A DNA stretch of 7,960 nt. Source: Mycobacterium sp. (GTDB lineage: Bacteria > Actinomycetota > Actinomycetes > Mycobacteriales > Mycobacteriaceae). A program made the position numbers and the translations under genes. Below the pieces are notes generated by a model, which was not told the DNA's origin, ran no database searches, and saw only the letters and a list, made by a program, of their open reading frames with translations. Shown here piece by piece: positions 1 to 6,405 of this stretch; within the stretch, counting starts at the first letter, position 1; the number at the start of each line of letters is the position of its first letter. The DNA lies in the NCBI GenBank assembly GCA_025965815.1, contig JAOPWF010000748.1:1-7960 (forward strand), in the 5' to 3' direction.

Positions 1-1
1 C

Positions 2-682
2 TACCGCAGCTACAGCTGGTATGTCGACGTCGACAACCTGCCCCGGCTCCCCCGATGGCTGCGTCCGTTCGCCCGCTTCGATGCACGCGACCACTTTGAC
101 GGCGGGCCGACCGACTCGCTGCGCCAGCGGATCGAGGCCTTTCTCGCCGATCGCGGGGTCGACCTGCCAGGCGGCACCGTCACCGCGCTGCTGCAGGCCA
201 GGGTGCTCGGCTACGTGTTCAACCCGCTGAGCCTGTACTGGTGCCACGACGCGCAGGGCGTGCTGCGCCATGTCATCGCCGAAGTACACAACACCTACGG
301 CGGGCGGCACGGCTATCTGCTGCCGCCCGACGGGAACCGCCCGTCGATGGTGATGAAGAAGTTCTACGTGTCGCCGTTCAACGATGTCGACGGGTACTAC
401 CTGGTGCGCGCGCCGCGGCCCGCCGACGAGGTGGATGTCACCATCTCGCTCCACCGCGACAACCAGCCCGCATTCGTCGTCACCATGCGCGGCACCAGAC
501 GACGGGCCACCATCCGCGAGATCATGCGCCTGCAGATCGTCTCCCCACTGGCACCACTGATGGGCGCCCTGGGCATCCGGGTCCAGGGAATCACGCTGTG
601 GCTGCGCCGGGTTCCGGTTGTGCCGCGGCCCACCGCAGTACCCGAGAGCGCGAACGAGAGCGAGAAAGTGAAACAGCTGTGA
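2..682 (+). CDS. DUF1365 family protein, 5' end cut by window (Rv0448c-like)
   Basis: The frame is open from base 2 to the TGA at 680-682, giving 226 visible residues, and no start codon lies in the window. By comparison with the M. tuberculosis Rv0448c product as I recall it, only about 20-25 N-terminal residues are missing. Family hallmarks visible are an early YRSYSWYVDVDNLPRLP stretch, a FDARDHF motif, the core VLGYVFNPLSLYWCHD, then AEVHNTYGGRHGYLLPP and KKFYVSPFNDVDGYYLVR. The biochemical role of DUF1365 is unproven. It recurs beside CFA-type methyltransferases and FAD-dependent oxidoreductases, so a part in modified fatty-acid synthesis is an inference from context. The stop overlaps the GTG start of the next gene (GTGA), which indicates translational coupling. 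The C-terminal tail is charged and looks poorly conserved. Confidence 0.9.
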   Translation, partial: YRSYSWYVDVDNLPRLPRWLRPFARFDARDHFDGGPTDSLRQRIEAFLADRGVDLPGGTVTALLQARVLGYVFNPLSLYWCHDAQGVLRHVIAEVHNTYGGRHGYLLPPDGNRPSMVMKKFYVSPFNDVDGYYLVRAPRPADEVDVTISLHRDNQPAFVVTMRGTRRRATIREIMRLQIVSPLAPLMGALGIRVQGITLWLRRVPVVPRPTAVPESANESEKVKQL

Positions 683-1953
683 GCGTCGAAGTTACCGGAA
701 TTGAGCCGACCACAATTGATTCCGAGCGTTGGCCCGGGGTGGCACGGATACCGCGTGGGCCTGTCGCAGCGCTGTCCGCACAGGTCGCCTCCGGGCTGCT
801 GCGGCGCGCCGCCGAGAAGTTGCCGTTGCGGCTGGAGTACCCGGACGGCTCGGTGGTGGGCGCCGCCGACCCCACTCTGCCCACTTTGGTTCTCCGCCAA
901 CCCGATCGGCTGGCGCGCCGCGTCGGCAGCACCGGACTGATCGGCTTCGGCGAATCGTATATGGCGGGCGAATGGGAGTCCGACGACCTCGCGGGAGTGC
1001 TCACGGCATTCGCCACGTCGATGGCGGATCTGGTGCCACGCACGCTGCAGCGGATGCGGCCGATCGCACTCGCGCGCCAGCCCCGCTCGCAGCACAACAG
1101 CCCAGATCAGGCCCGGCGCAACATCTCGGAGCACTACGACCTGTCCAATGAGCTGTTCACCGAGTTTCTCGACGAGACGATGACCTATTCGTGCGCGCTG
1201 TTCGACCACCTGCCCGCGTCCCGCGACGGCCTCGCCGACGCCCAGCGACGCAAGATCGACCGGCTGCTCGACACGGCGAATGTCGGGCCCGGCAGCCGGG
1301 TGCTCGAGATCGGCACCGGCTGGGGAGAACTCTGCATTCGTGCCGCGGGGCGTGGCGCGCAGATCCGGTCCGTCACGCTTTCCGCCGAGCAGCAGCGCCT
1401 CGCACGCAGGCGGGTTGCCGCCGCGGGCCTGTCCGCACAGGTCGACATCGATCTGTGCGACTACCGCGACGTCGAAGGCCGCTTTGACGCCGTCGTCTCG
1501 GTGGAGATGATCGAGGCGGTGGGCTTTTCGTTCTGGCCGACGTACTTCCGCACCCTCGACCAGCTGGTCGCCCCGGGTGGCCGGGTCGCGATCCAGGCGA
1601 TCACCATGCCGCACTCGCGGATGCTGGCCAGCCGCAACACCCACACCTGGATCCAGAAGTACATCTTCCCGGGCGGGCTGCTGCCGTCCACCGAAGCTAT
1701 CCTCGGGGTGACCGACCGTCACACGCGGCTGCGTACCGTCGACATGTTTTCGCTCGGAGCGCATTACGCCGAGACGCTGCGACTGTGGCGGGGACGCTTC
1801 ACCGACCGCCGAAACTCCGTGTCGGGCTTGGGCTTCGACGAGGTGTTCCAGCGGATGTGGGAGCTTTATCTGGCATATTCGGAGGCCGGCTTCCGCTCCG
1901 GGTATCTCGACGTCTATCAGTGGACGTTCGCCCCGACGGGGGGCCGCTGGTGA
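679..1953 (+). CDS. ufaA1: CFA-synthase-like SAM-dependent fatty-acid methyltransferase UfaA1
   Basis: The predicted protein is 424 residues, close to the 427 of M. tuberculosis UfaA1 (Rv0447c), and aligns with it in my memory from the start (IDSERWP) to the end (AYSEAGFRSGYLDVYQWTF). Domains: an N-terminal CFA-type region (residues 40-150, with GLIGFGESYMAGEW at 87-99), then a Rossmann methyltransferase with SAM motif I VLEIGTGWGELC at 208-219. MTYSCALF (168-175), SVEMIEAVG (274-282) and FPGGLLPS (330-337) are class signatures. The family methylates unsaturated acyl chains of membrane phospholipids; UfaA1 has been reported to make tuberculostearic acid. The GTG at 679 is chosen because it overlaps the previous stop as GTGA, follows purine-rich sequence and matches the homologue's N-terminus. 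Substrate and product (cyclopropane, 10-methylene or 10-methyl) cannot be read from the sequence. Confidence 0.93.
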   Translation: MSVEVTGIEPTTIDSERWPGVARIPRGPVAALSAQVASGLLRRAAEKLPLRLEYPDGSVVGAADPTLPTLVLRQPDRLARRVGSTGLIGFGESYMAGEWESDDLAGVLTAFATSMADLVPRTLQRMRPIALARQPRSQHNSPDQARRNISEHYDLSNELFTEFLDETMTYSCALFDHLPASRDGLADAQRRKIDRLLDTANVGPGSRVLEIGTGWGELCIRAAGRGAQIRSVTLSAEQQRLARRRVAAAGLSAQVDIDLCDYRDVEGRFDAVVSVEMIEAVGFSFWPTYFRTLDQLVAPGGRVAIQAITMPHSRMLASRNTHTWIQKYIFPGGLLPSTEAILGVTDRHTRLRTVDMFSLGAHYAETLRLWRGRFTDRRNSVSGLGFDEVFQRMWELYLAYSEAGFRSGYLDVYQWTFAPTGGRW

Positions 1954-2759
1954 ACTTCGTTGCCGTCTCCGCCGCGTCGCTGGCGGTTGTCGTCGTCCTA
2001 CAGGGTGCAACCTTCCTGATCGGGCGGCGAATCGGCCGGTACAACGTGGTGGACGTCGCCTGGGGTCTGGGATTCGTCGCGGTGGCCGCGGTCTGCGCCG
2101 TTGTGGGCACCGGCTACCTGTTCCGCCGGCTCATGGTGCTTGCGCTGGTCACGGTGTGGGGCCTGCGGCTGGCCTGGCACATGTACGGCAAGTCAAAGGG
2201 CAAGGGTGAGGACCCGCGCTACGAGAAGCTGCTGGGCGGGGACTTCTCGGCCGGCCACGTGCTGCGCAAGATCTTCGCGACCCAGGCCGTCGCCACCTGG
2301 TTTGTCTCGATGCCGCTGCAACTGTCCGCCGTGCTCGGGCCGACCCCGACCGCGCTGTTGCCGGTAGCGGTTGTCGGCGTGGCGCTCTGGGTCGTGGGGG
2401 TGGTCTTCGAGGCCGTCGGCGACCACCAGCTGCGCACGTTCAAGGCGGATCCGGCCCACAAGGGTGTGGTGATGGACCGCGGCCTGTGGGCGTGGACGCG
2501 CCACCCCAACTACTTTGGCGATGCGGCCGTGTGGTGGGGAATCTGGCTGACCACGATCGCGGGCTGGGTGTCGCTGGCTACCGTGCTGTCACCGATCGTG
2601 ATGACGTATTTCCTGGTCTACGCCACCGGCGCCCGGCCAACCGAGAAGATCATGGCCGATCGTCCCGGTTTCCGTGAATACTGCGCTCGCACTTCGTTTT
2701 TCATACCCAAACCGCCGAGATTGCGAACAGGTGATAACGGTTCTCGCAGGTCCGGCTAG
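1950..2759 (+). CDS. DUF1295 multi-pass membrane protein (steroid 5-alpha-reductase-like fold, Rv0446c-like)
   Basis: The protein has 269 residues from a GTG at 1950 that overlaps the ufaA1 stop as GTGA. Hydrophobic segments lie near residues 5-25, 37-55, 60-77, 110-130, 136-156, 192-210 and 212-226, so it is an integral membrane protein. DUF1295 signatures are RYNVVDVAWGLGFV (30-43), WGLRLAWH (70-77), GKGEDPRYE (84-92), LWAWTRHPNYFGDAAVWWG (179-197), GARPTEKIM (228-236) and RPGFREYC (238-245). The RHPNYFG stretch is shared with steroid 5-alpha reductases and isoprenylcysteine methyltransferases, where it lies in the cofactor-binding end of the fold. A role in reducing or maturing the lipid made by the neighbouring methyltransferase is inference from the operon; no reaction is assigned. 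The tail after residue 255 is hydrophilic and probably variable. Confidence 0.9.
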   Translation: MNFVAVSAASLAVVVVLQGATFLIGRRIGRYNVVDVAWGLGFVAVAAVCAVVGTGYLFRRLMVLALVTVWGLRLAWHMYGKSKGKGEDPRYEKLLGGDFSAGHVLRKIFATQAVATWFVSMPLQLSAVLGPTPTALLPVAVVGVALWVVGVVFEAVGDHQLRTFKADPAHKGVVMDRGLWAWTRHPNYFGDAAVWWGIWLTTIAGWVSLATVLSPIVMTYFLVYATGARPTEKIMADRPGFREYCARTSFFIPKPPRLRTGDNGSRRSG

Positions 2760-2770
2760 GCTACCGCTCG

Positions 2771-2803
2771 ATGGCTGGCCAGAACAGCGGATTACCGCGA
2801 TGA
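2771..2803 (+). other. Possible 10-codon upstream ORF coupled to sigK
   Basis: An ATG at 2771 opens a 10-codon frame reading [10 protein letters not shown]. Its TGA (2801-2803) overlaps the sigK ATG (2800-2802) as ATGA. It fills the only gap between coding genes in the operon, 12 bases after the DUF1295 stop. No good Shine-Dalgarno sequence precedes it. A TAGGCT hexamer (2757-2762) resembles a mycobacterial -10 box but lies 8 bases from the ATG, slightly far for leaderless initiation. There is no evidence of translation beyond the layout, and chance is a real alternative. Confidence 0.3.
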
Positions 2804-3345
2804 CCACCGACCTTGACGCATTGCTGCGTCAGGTGGCCCGTCGTGACGTTGACGCGTTCGCCGCCTTCTACGACAGCACTCGCGCAAGGGTGTACGGGCT
2901 GGTGACCAGGGTTTTGCGGGATCCCGGGTACAGCGAAGAGACGACGCAGGACATCTACCTGCAGGTATGGCGCACGGCGGACACATATAACGCGGCCGCC
3001 GGCTCCCCGATGGCATGGCTGCTGACGCTGGCACACCGGCGCGCCGTCGACCGGGTGCGAGCCGAGCAGTCCGCCAGCCAGCGGGAATCCCGCTACGGCG
3101 CGTCGAACGTCGAACTGCCTAGCGACCACGTCGCCGACTCCGTCATCCTGCTCGACGAAAGGCGCCAGGTCACCGAGTGCCTGAGCTCGCTGACCGACGT
3201 GCAGCGGCAGTGCATCCAGATGGCCTATTACGACGGCCTGACCTACGTGCAGGTCTCGGAGCGGTTGGCGGCGAACCTGGCGACCATCAAGTCGCGGATG
3301 CGTGACGCACTGCGTTCCCTACGCAACTGCCTGGGGGTGCGATGA
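2800..3345 (+). CDS. sigK: ECF RNA polymerase sigma factor SigK
   Basis: The protein is 181 residues; M. tuberculosis SigK (Rv0445c) has 187 and is recalled as closely similar throughout except the first few residues. Region 2 spans about residues 16-88, with the [18 protein letters not shown] (41-58) and [10 protein letters not shown] (78-87) stretches. Region 4 spans about 122-176, with the helix-turn-helix [26 protein letters not shown]. SigK directs RNA polymerase to CCATCC/CCGAAT-type promoters, in M. tuberculosis including mpt70, mpt83 and its own operon. Cysteines stand at 127, 138 and 177; C127 and C177 align with C133 and C183, reported to form a redox-sensitive disulfide. The ATG at 2800 is the only credible start: an in-frame ATG at 2674 would run through the end of DUF1295. 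The stop overlaps the rskA start (ATGA), fitting stoichiometric synthesis of sigma and anti-sigma. Confidence 0.96.
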   Translation: MTTDLDALLRQVARRDVDAFAAFYDSTRARVYGLVTRVLRDPGYSEETTQDIYLQVWRTADTYNAAAGSPMAWLLTLAHRRAVDRVRAEQSASQRESRYGASNVELPSDHVADSVILLDERRQVTECLSSLTDVQRQCIQMAYYDGLTYVQVSERLAANLATIKSRMRDALRSLRNCLGVR

Positions 3346-4064
3346 CCGAGCCGACTGGCGGTGAGCTGGTCGAAGTCGCGACCTTGTACGCACTGCACAC
3401 CGTCCCCGACGCCGAACTGATCGAGATCGAGCGACGGTTCATCGCGGCCGAGCCCGCTACCGCCGCCGCCTTCAACGACGAAGTTCGGGCGGTCCGCGAA
3501 ACGATGGCCGCGGTGTCGGCAGCGACCGCGGTCGAGCCGCCCACCGAACTGCGCGATCGGCTGCTCGCCGCGGTGGTCGCTGATCCTGTACGCCGCCTGC
3601 CGTCCGCCCCGCGCCGGACGTACCGCTGGCGGACGCTGGCGCTGTCTGCCGCGGCCGTGCTGGCGGTCGGGCTGGGCGCCCTGGGCGTCGGCCTGGCGCT
3701 GCGGCCCCCACCGACACCGACGACGGCTGCGCAGGTGTTCTCCGCGCCGGACGTGCGGACGGTATCGGGCAACATCGAGGGCGGCGGCACCGCCACTGTC
3801 GTCTTCTCCCGGGATAAGAACGCCGGTGTGCTGGTGATGAACAACGTGCCGCCCCCAGAGCCCGGCACCGTGTACCAGATGTGGTTGATCGGCGACAAAG
3901 GCACGGAGTCGGCGGGAACGATGGACGCCAAGGCGGTCGCGCCGTCAACGACCGCGGTGCTACCCCATCTCGACGGCTCCAAGGCGCTGGCCTTCACCGT
4001 GGAACCCGGCAGCGGCTCGGACCATCCGACCGGCAACGTCTTCGCCGAGCTACCGCTGGCATAG
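3342..4064 (+). CDS. rskA: Membrane anti-sigma-K factor RskA
   Basis: The protein is 240 residues (M. tuberculosis RskA is 232). Residues 1-80 form the cytoplasmic anti-sigma domain that holds SigK, including [20 protein letters not shown] (41-60), near-identical to the homologue as recalled. A basic stretch RRTYRWR (91-97) precedes one transmembrane helix at about 98-120, so the N-terminus is inside. The remainder, from the proline-rich RPPPTPTT (121-128), is the extracytoplasmic RskA domain, with [30 protein letters not shown] and [12 protein letters not shown] motifs. In mycobacteria RskA is degraded by regulated intramembrane proteolysis involving Rip1, releasing SigK. The gene ends 4 bases before the convergent ligase stop, leaving no space for a separate terminator. 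No frameshift or stop is visible, so regulation should be intact. Confidence 0.95.
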   Translation: MTEPTGGELVEVATLYALHTVPDAELIEIERRFIAAEPATAAAFNDEVRAVRETMAAVSAATAVEPPTELRDRLLAAVVADPVRRLPSAPRRTYRWRTLALSAAAVLAVGLGALGVGLALRPPPTPTTAAQVFSAPDVRTVSGNIEGGGTATVVFSRDKNAGVLVMNNVPPPEPGTVYQMWLIGDKGTESAGTMDAKAVAPSTTAVLPHLDGSKALAFTVEPGSGSDHPTGNVFAELPLA

Positions 4065-4068
4065 GCCG

Positions 4069-5163
4069 TCAGGACACCGTCGCCGCGGCGGCCTCCGCGA
4101 CGACATCGGAAACCTCCTCGCGCCGCTGCCAGGCCCTGCGCTGCCGCATCGCGCCGTTGCCCTGGCGCACGATGCGGTCGAGTTCCTCGGTCACCATGTC
4201 GTACTCGCCCACCGCCTCCAACGCGGGCCGGACGCGCTCGATGAGGCCCGCGAGCAGCAGCCGCGCCGGCGCGGTGGCGTGGGTATCGGCCAGATCGATC
4301 GCCTGGCCGTCGAGACCGTCGCGCGCGGACTTCCAGTAGGCGGCGCGCAACGCGTGCGCCGAGAGCGCCGGCAGACCCTCGCCGAGCTGGTCTGCCTCCA
4401 GCGCCGTCATCACGGTGGCCCGGATCAGGGTGGCCAGCAGCACGGTTTCGGCGACCGTCGCGGGAACATCGGCCACCCGCACCTCGATCGTCGGGAAGTT
4501 GGCCGACGGACGGACATCCCAATAGACCATGCCGTCGTCCAGCATGGCTCCGGCGTCCAGCATCATCCTCACCGTCGCGTCGTAGTCATCGACGGAATCG
4601 AACTGCGGCGGCGGGCCGGCGCTCGGCCATCGCGCCCACAGCACACTGCGCCAGCTGGCATAGCCGGTGTCGGCATTGCGGTACACCGCGGAGTTCGCTG
4701 TCAACGCCAGCAGCAGCGGCAGCCAGGGTCGCATCCGGTTACTCACCTGGACGGCGGCCTCGCGATCGGGCACCCCGACGTGCACATGGCAGCCGCAGAT
4801 GCCCTGCTCGTGAGCGATCATGCCGAATCTCTCGGCGATCCGGCGGTATCGCGGGTTGTCGGTGATCGGGAACTCGTGCGGCACCGTCGGTGGTAGGCCC
4901 ACGGCCAGCAACTGCGCGCCGCTCGCGGTGGCGGCGTCGGCGGCCACCCGTCGCAGGCGGGAAAGTTCGGTGCGGAGGTCTGCGCTGGTGTTCGCCACAC
5001 CCGTTGCGGTCTCCACCTGACAACTCGTCAATTCAAGTTGCAGCTCGACCCCATGGGCATCTGTGCGGCCCGCGACCGCCTCGTTCTTGGCGATCGGCTC
5101 ACCCGTCCCGGGGTCGACCAGCAGGAATTCCTCTTCGACACCAACGGTCGGATGTTCAGCCAT
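4069..5163 (-). CDS. YbdK-type carboxylate-amine ligase (glutamate-cysteine ligase type 2 family)
   Basis: The protein is 364 residues, full length for the GCS2/YbdK family. Visible signatures are GVEEEFLLVD (8-17, the N-terminal ATP-grasp-like strand with acidic metal ligands), ELTSCQVETATG (44-55), the CHVHVGV motif (125-131), LTANSAVYRNADTGYASWRS (154-173) and MVYWDVRPSANFPTIEVRV (212-230). The family joins a carboxylate to an amine with ATP. E. coli YbdK has weak gamma-glutamylcysteine synthetase activity, but mycobacteria make mycothiol rather than glutathione, so the native substrate here is unknown. The ATG at 5163 follows a good Shine-Dalgarno sequence (GAGGT, ending about 4 bases upstream). 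It lies downstream of a csbD gene on the same strand, separated by a strong hairpin, so co-transcription is possible but uncertain. It differs from the Rv0433 ligase as recalled and looks like a separate paralogue. Confidence 0.88.
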   Translation of the reverse strand: MAEHPTVGVEEEFLLVDPGTGEPIAKNEAVAGRTDAHGVELQLELTSCQVETATGVANTSADLRTELSRLRRVAADAATASGAQLLAVGLPPTVPHEFPITDNPRYRRIAERFGMIAHEQGICGCHVHVGVPDREAAVQVSNRMRPWLPLLLALTANSAVYRNADTGYASWRSVLWARWPSAGPPPQFDSVDDYDATVRMMLDAGAMLDDGMVYWDVRPSANFPTIEVRVADVPATVAETVLLATLIRATVMTALEADQLGEGLPALSAHALRAAYWKSARDGLDGQAIDLADTHATAPARLLLAGLIERVRPALEAVGEYDMVTEELDRIVRQGNGAMRQRRAWQRREEVSDVVAEAAAATVS

Positions 5164-5181
5164 CGCACCTCAACAGACGAC

Positions 5182-5212
5182 CCGGCCCGTCGGAAAGTTC
5201 TCGACGGGCCGG
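5182..5212 (-). terminator. Strong GC-rich hairpin between csbD and the ligase gene
   Basis: A perfect 11-base inverted repeat, CCGGCCCGTCG (5182-5192) against CGACGGGCCGG (5202-5212), encloses a 9-base loop. It lies 18 bases after the csbD stop and 18 bases before the ligase ATG on the minus strand. There is no T-run after it, but many mycobacterial hairpin terminators lack one. It could stop or attenuate csbD transcription before the ligase, or protect the csbD mRNA 3' end. Confidence 0.6.
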
Positions 5213-5230
5213 ATCCGACAATGGTTCGTG

Positions 5231-5404
5231 TCAGTGCTTGAAGGCGTCCTTTACCTTCTCGCCCGCATCCTTCAAGTTCGACTTGGCCTGATCGGCCTTG
5301 CCCTCATTCTCGGTACTGCGGTCTCCGGACGCCTGGCCCATCTTTTCCTTCACCTTGCCGGCGATGTCGTCGACCTTGTTCTTGGCCTTATCGGTCGCAC
5401 TCAT
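5231..5404 (-). CDS. CsbD-family small stress-response protein (copy 1)
   Basis: The protein has 57 residues and is almost entirely charged, rich in Lys, Asp, Glu and Ala, with the CsbD signature: DKAKNKVDDIAGKVKEKMGQ (5-24), NEGKADQAKSNLK (33-45) and EKVKDAF (49-55). CsbD proteins are abundant small helical proteins of unknown biochemical role. The founder, in Bacillus subtilis, belongs to the sigma-B general stress regulon. The ATG at 5404 is chosen because the CsbD domain starts there and a strong Shine-Dalgarno sequence (AGGAAGGGG) stands just upstream. An open frame continues further upstream but encodes nothing CsbD-like. A SigF-like promoter lies 55-80 bases upstream. The second copy, 1.3 kb away on the same strand, is clearly paralogous (DKAKNKVD, NEG.ADQAK.NLK, GEKVKDA shared). 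Confidence 0.9.
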   Translation of the reverse strand: MSATDKAKNKVDDIAGKVKEKMGQASGDRSTENEGKADQAKSNLKDAGEKVKDAFKH

Positions 5405-5426
5405 CGGGCAACCCCTTCCTGCGGGC

Positions 5427-5436
5427 CCCACGTGGG
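5427..5436. repeat. 10-base perfect palindrome in the csbD copy 1 leader
   Basis: CCCACGTGGG is self-complementary and lies between the predicted transcript start (near 5452) and the csbD start codon (5404). It could be an operator for a dimeric regulator or a chance palindrome in GC-rich sequence. No known regulator is assigned. Confidence 0.3.
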
Positions 5437-5458
5437 TTGAGAGCCTGCGGCTGCAGGA

Positions 5459-5484
5459 ATGCCCGTCGGGCGCCGGCGCCAAAC
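5459..5484 (-). promoter_or_regulatory. SigF-like promoter of csbD copy 1
   Basis: On the minus strand GTTT (5484-5481) is followed by 16 bases and GGGCAT (5464-5459). Mycobacterial SigF promoters follow GTTT-N15-17-GGGTAT, so this matches the -35 fully and 5 of 6 bases of the -10. The expected transcript start near 5452 leaves a leader of about 48 bases containing the Shine-Dalgarno sequence. The other csbD copy has the same arrangement and spacer, which raises confidence. Confidence 0.6.
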
Positions 5485-5504
5485 ATCGGTGGCGCGGGCG
5501 CGCC

Positions 5505-5510
5505 TACGAT
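5505..5510 (+). promoter_or_regulatory. -10 box for a leaderless oxidoreductase transcript
   Basis: TACGAT fits the mycobacterial -10 consensus TANNNT. Six bases separate it from the A of the ATG at 5517, the spacing expected when the transcript starts on the start codon itself. No Shine-Dalgarno sequence precedes the ATG, which supports leaderless translation. No clear -35 is present. The -35 region would overlap the -35 of the divergent csbD promoter. Confidence 0.6.
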
Positions 5511-5516
5511 CGGGAC

Positions 5517-6335
5517 ATGGCCAGGGACTTTCGGTTTGGTGTCGGCCTGCGGGTCGCGACGTCGCAGGCATCGGTTCAAGAAGCCGCTCGACGAGCAGAA
5601 GGGCTCGGCTTCGACGTGCTGCAGGTGCCCGATCACCTCGGTGCGCCTGCCCCGTTCCCCACCTTGATGTCGGCCGCAGACGCCACCACGACGATCCGGC
5701 TGGGCACCTTCGTGCTCAACGCCTGCTTCTACAAGCCGGCGCTGCTGGCCCGCGACGCCGCCGCCCTCAACGCACTGAGCGGGGGCCGTTTCGAGGTCGG
5801 ACTCGGCGCCGGCTACGTGCGCGAAGAGTTCGAGGCCGCCGAACTGCCGTTTCCGAGCGCCGGCCGACGCATCGAATACCTGGAGCACGTGACGCTGCAC
5901 ATCCGCAAGCAGGTCGCTGACGTACCGGTCCTCATCGCCGGGAACGGCGACAAGCTGCTCACCGTGGCCGCGCGTAACGCCGACATCATCGGGCTCACCG
6001 GCGGACAGCCGGGCAGCGCCGACGACCCGCTCGCCGAACGCATCGAATTCGTCCGCAACGCGGCGGCCGACCGGTTCGACGAGCTGGAACTGAACCTCGC
6101 GATCACAGCCGTACCCACCGACGGCTCCACGACGCCGAACCTGTCGATGACCCGCAGATATGCACCGACGCTGTCCGACGAGCAGTTGCTTGCCATGCCC
6201 GGCGTATTGAGCGGCTCACCGCGCGATATTGCCGACACTCTGCGCGGGTACCGCGAGAAATACGGCCTGACTTATTTCACCGTCCAGGATCGTCACGCCG
6301 AAGGCTTCGCCAAGGTGATCACCGAATTGCGCTGA
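5517..6335 (+). CDS. LLM-class F420-dependent oxidoreductase
   Basis: The protein is 272 residues with the luciferase-like (TIM-barrel) signatures of F420-dependent enzymes: FRFGVGLRV near the N-terminus, then ARRAEGLGFDVLQVPDHLGAP, TTTIRLGTFVLNACFYKP, DAAALNALSGGRFEVGLGAGYVREEF, VPVLIAGNGDKLLTVAARNADIIGLTG and a C-terminal GSPRDIADTLRGYREKYGLTYFTV. It resembles the mycobacterial MSMEG_2516-type group. These enzymes use reduced or oxidised F420 in hydride transfer to very varied substrates; the substrate here is unknown. The segment between the helix EYLEHVTLHIRKQ and the strand VPVLIAGNG is short, lacking the usual GEHY/P-P-V-Q insertion, which makes the protein smaller than the common 290-330. 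The start at 5517 is supported by the domain start and a -10 box at leaderless spacing. It is divergent from csbD and upstream of an ANTAR gene on the same strand. Confidence 0.88.
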   Translation: MARDFRFGVGLRVATSQASVQEAARRAEGLGFDVLQVPDHLGAPAPFPTLMSAADATTTIRLGTFVLNACFYKPALLARDAAALNALSGGRFEVGLGAGYVREEFEAAELPFPSAGRRIEYLEHVTLHIRKQVADVPVLIAGNGDKLLTVAARNADIIGLTGGQPGSADDPLAERIEFVRNAAADRFDELELNLAITAVPTDGSTTPNLSMTRRYAPTLSDEQLLAMPGVLSGSPRDIADTLRGYREKYGLTYFTVQDRHAEGFAKVITELR

Positions 6336-6353
6336 AAAACATGGCCTCCCGGC

Positions 6354-6378
6354 GTTTGTCCGGTCCGGGATGGGGAAA
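6354..6378 (+). promoter_or_regulatory. Weak SigF-like promoter candidate for the ANTAR gene
   Basis: GTTT (6354-6357) is followed by 15 bases and GGGAAA (6373-6378), which matches 4 of 6 bases of the SigF -10. The predicted start near 6385 would leave a leader of about 20 bases. It is much weaker than the csbD promoters and could be chance. The gene could instead be read through from the oxidoreductase, whose stop is 70 bases upstream of the ANTAR start. Confidence 0.3.
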
Positions 6379-6405
6379 ACCGGTGTCATGCACGTGGGAG
6401 CGATC

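Noticed and set aside
241..678. Upstream extension of ufaA1 to an ATG at 241
   Set aside because: The extra residues lie inside the DUF1365 gene in another frame and are Arg-rich. The GTG at 679 matches the homologue's start and the overlap pattern.
397..2010. 537-codon open frame on the minus strand opposite ufaA1
   Set aside because: Its translation has no recognisable domain, is rich in Arg, Gly and Pro as GC-rich shadows are, and covers two well-supported genes.
2674..2799. Upstream extension of sigK to an ATG at 2674
   Set aside because: It would overlap the conserved C-terminus of DUF1295, and the extra residues have no counterpart in SigK.
1..4064. A SigK promoter (CCATCC plus CCGAAT) inside the window
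   Set aside because: The CCATCC occurrences I found, such as the one near 510, lie in coding sequence without a spaced CCGAAT. The operon promoter should be upstream.
3287..4522. 411-codon open frame on the minus strand across rskA and the ligase gene
   Set aside because: It is a low-complexity shadow overlapping two clear genes, with no family signature.
5418..5457. Riboswitch-like alternative pairing in the csbD copy 1 leader, using CCTGC with two GCAGG copies, one touching the Shine-Dalgarno
   Set aside because: With the predicted start near 5452 the CCTGC segment (5457-5453) would not be in the RNA, so the switch cannot form.
6347..6370. Inverted repeat TCCCGG/CCGGGA as a terminator after the oxidoreductase
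   Set aside because: The stem is only 6 bases with a 12-base loop and no T-run, common by chance at this GC content.
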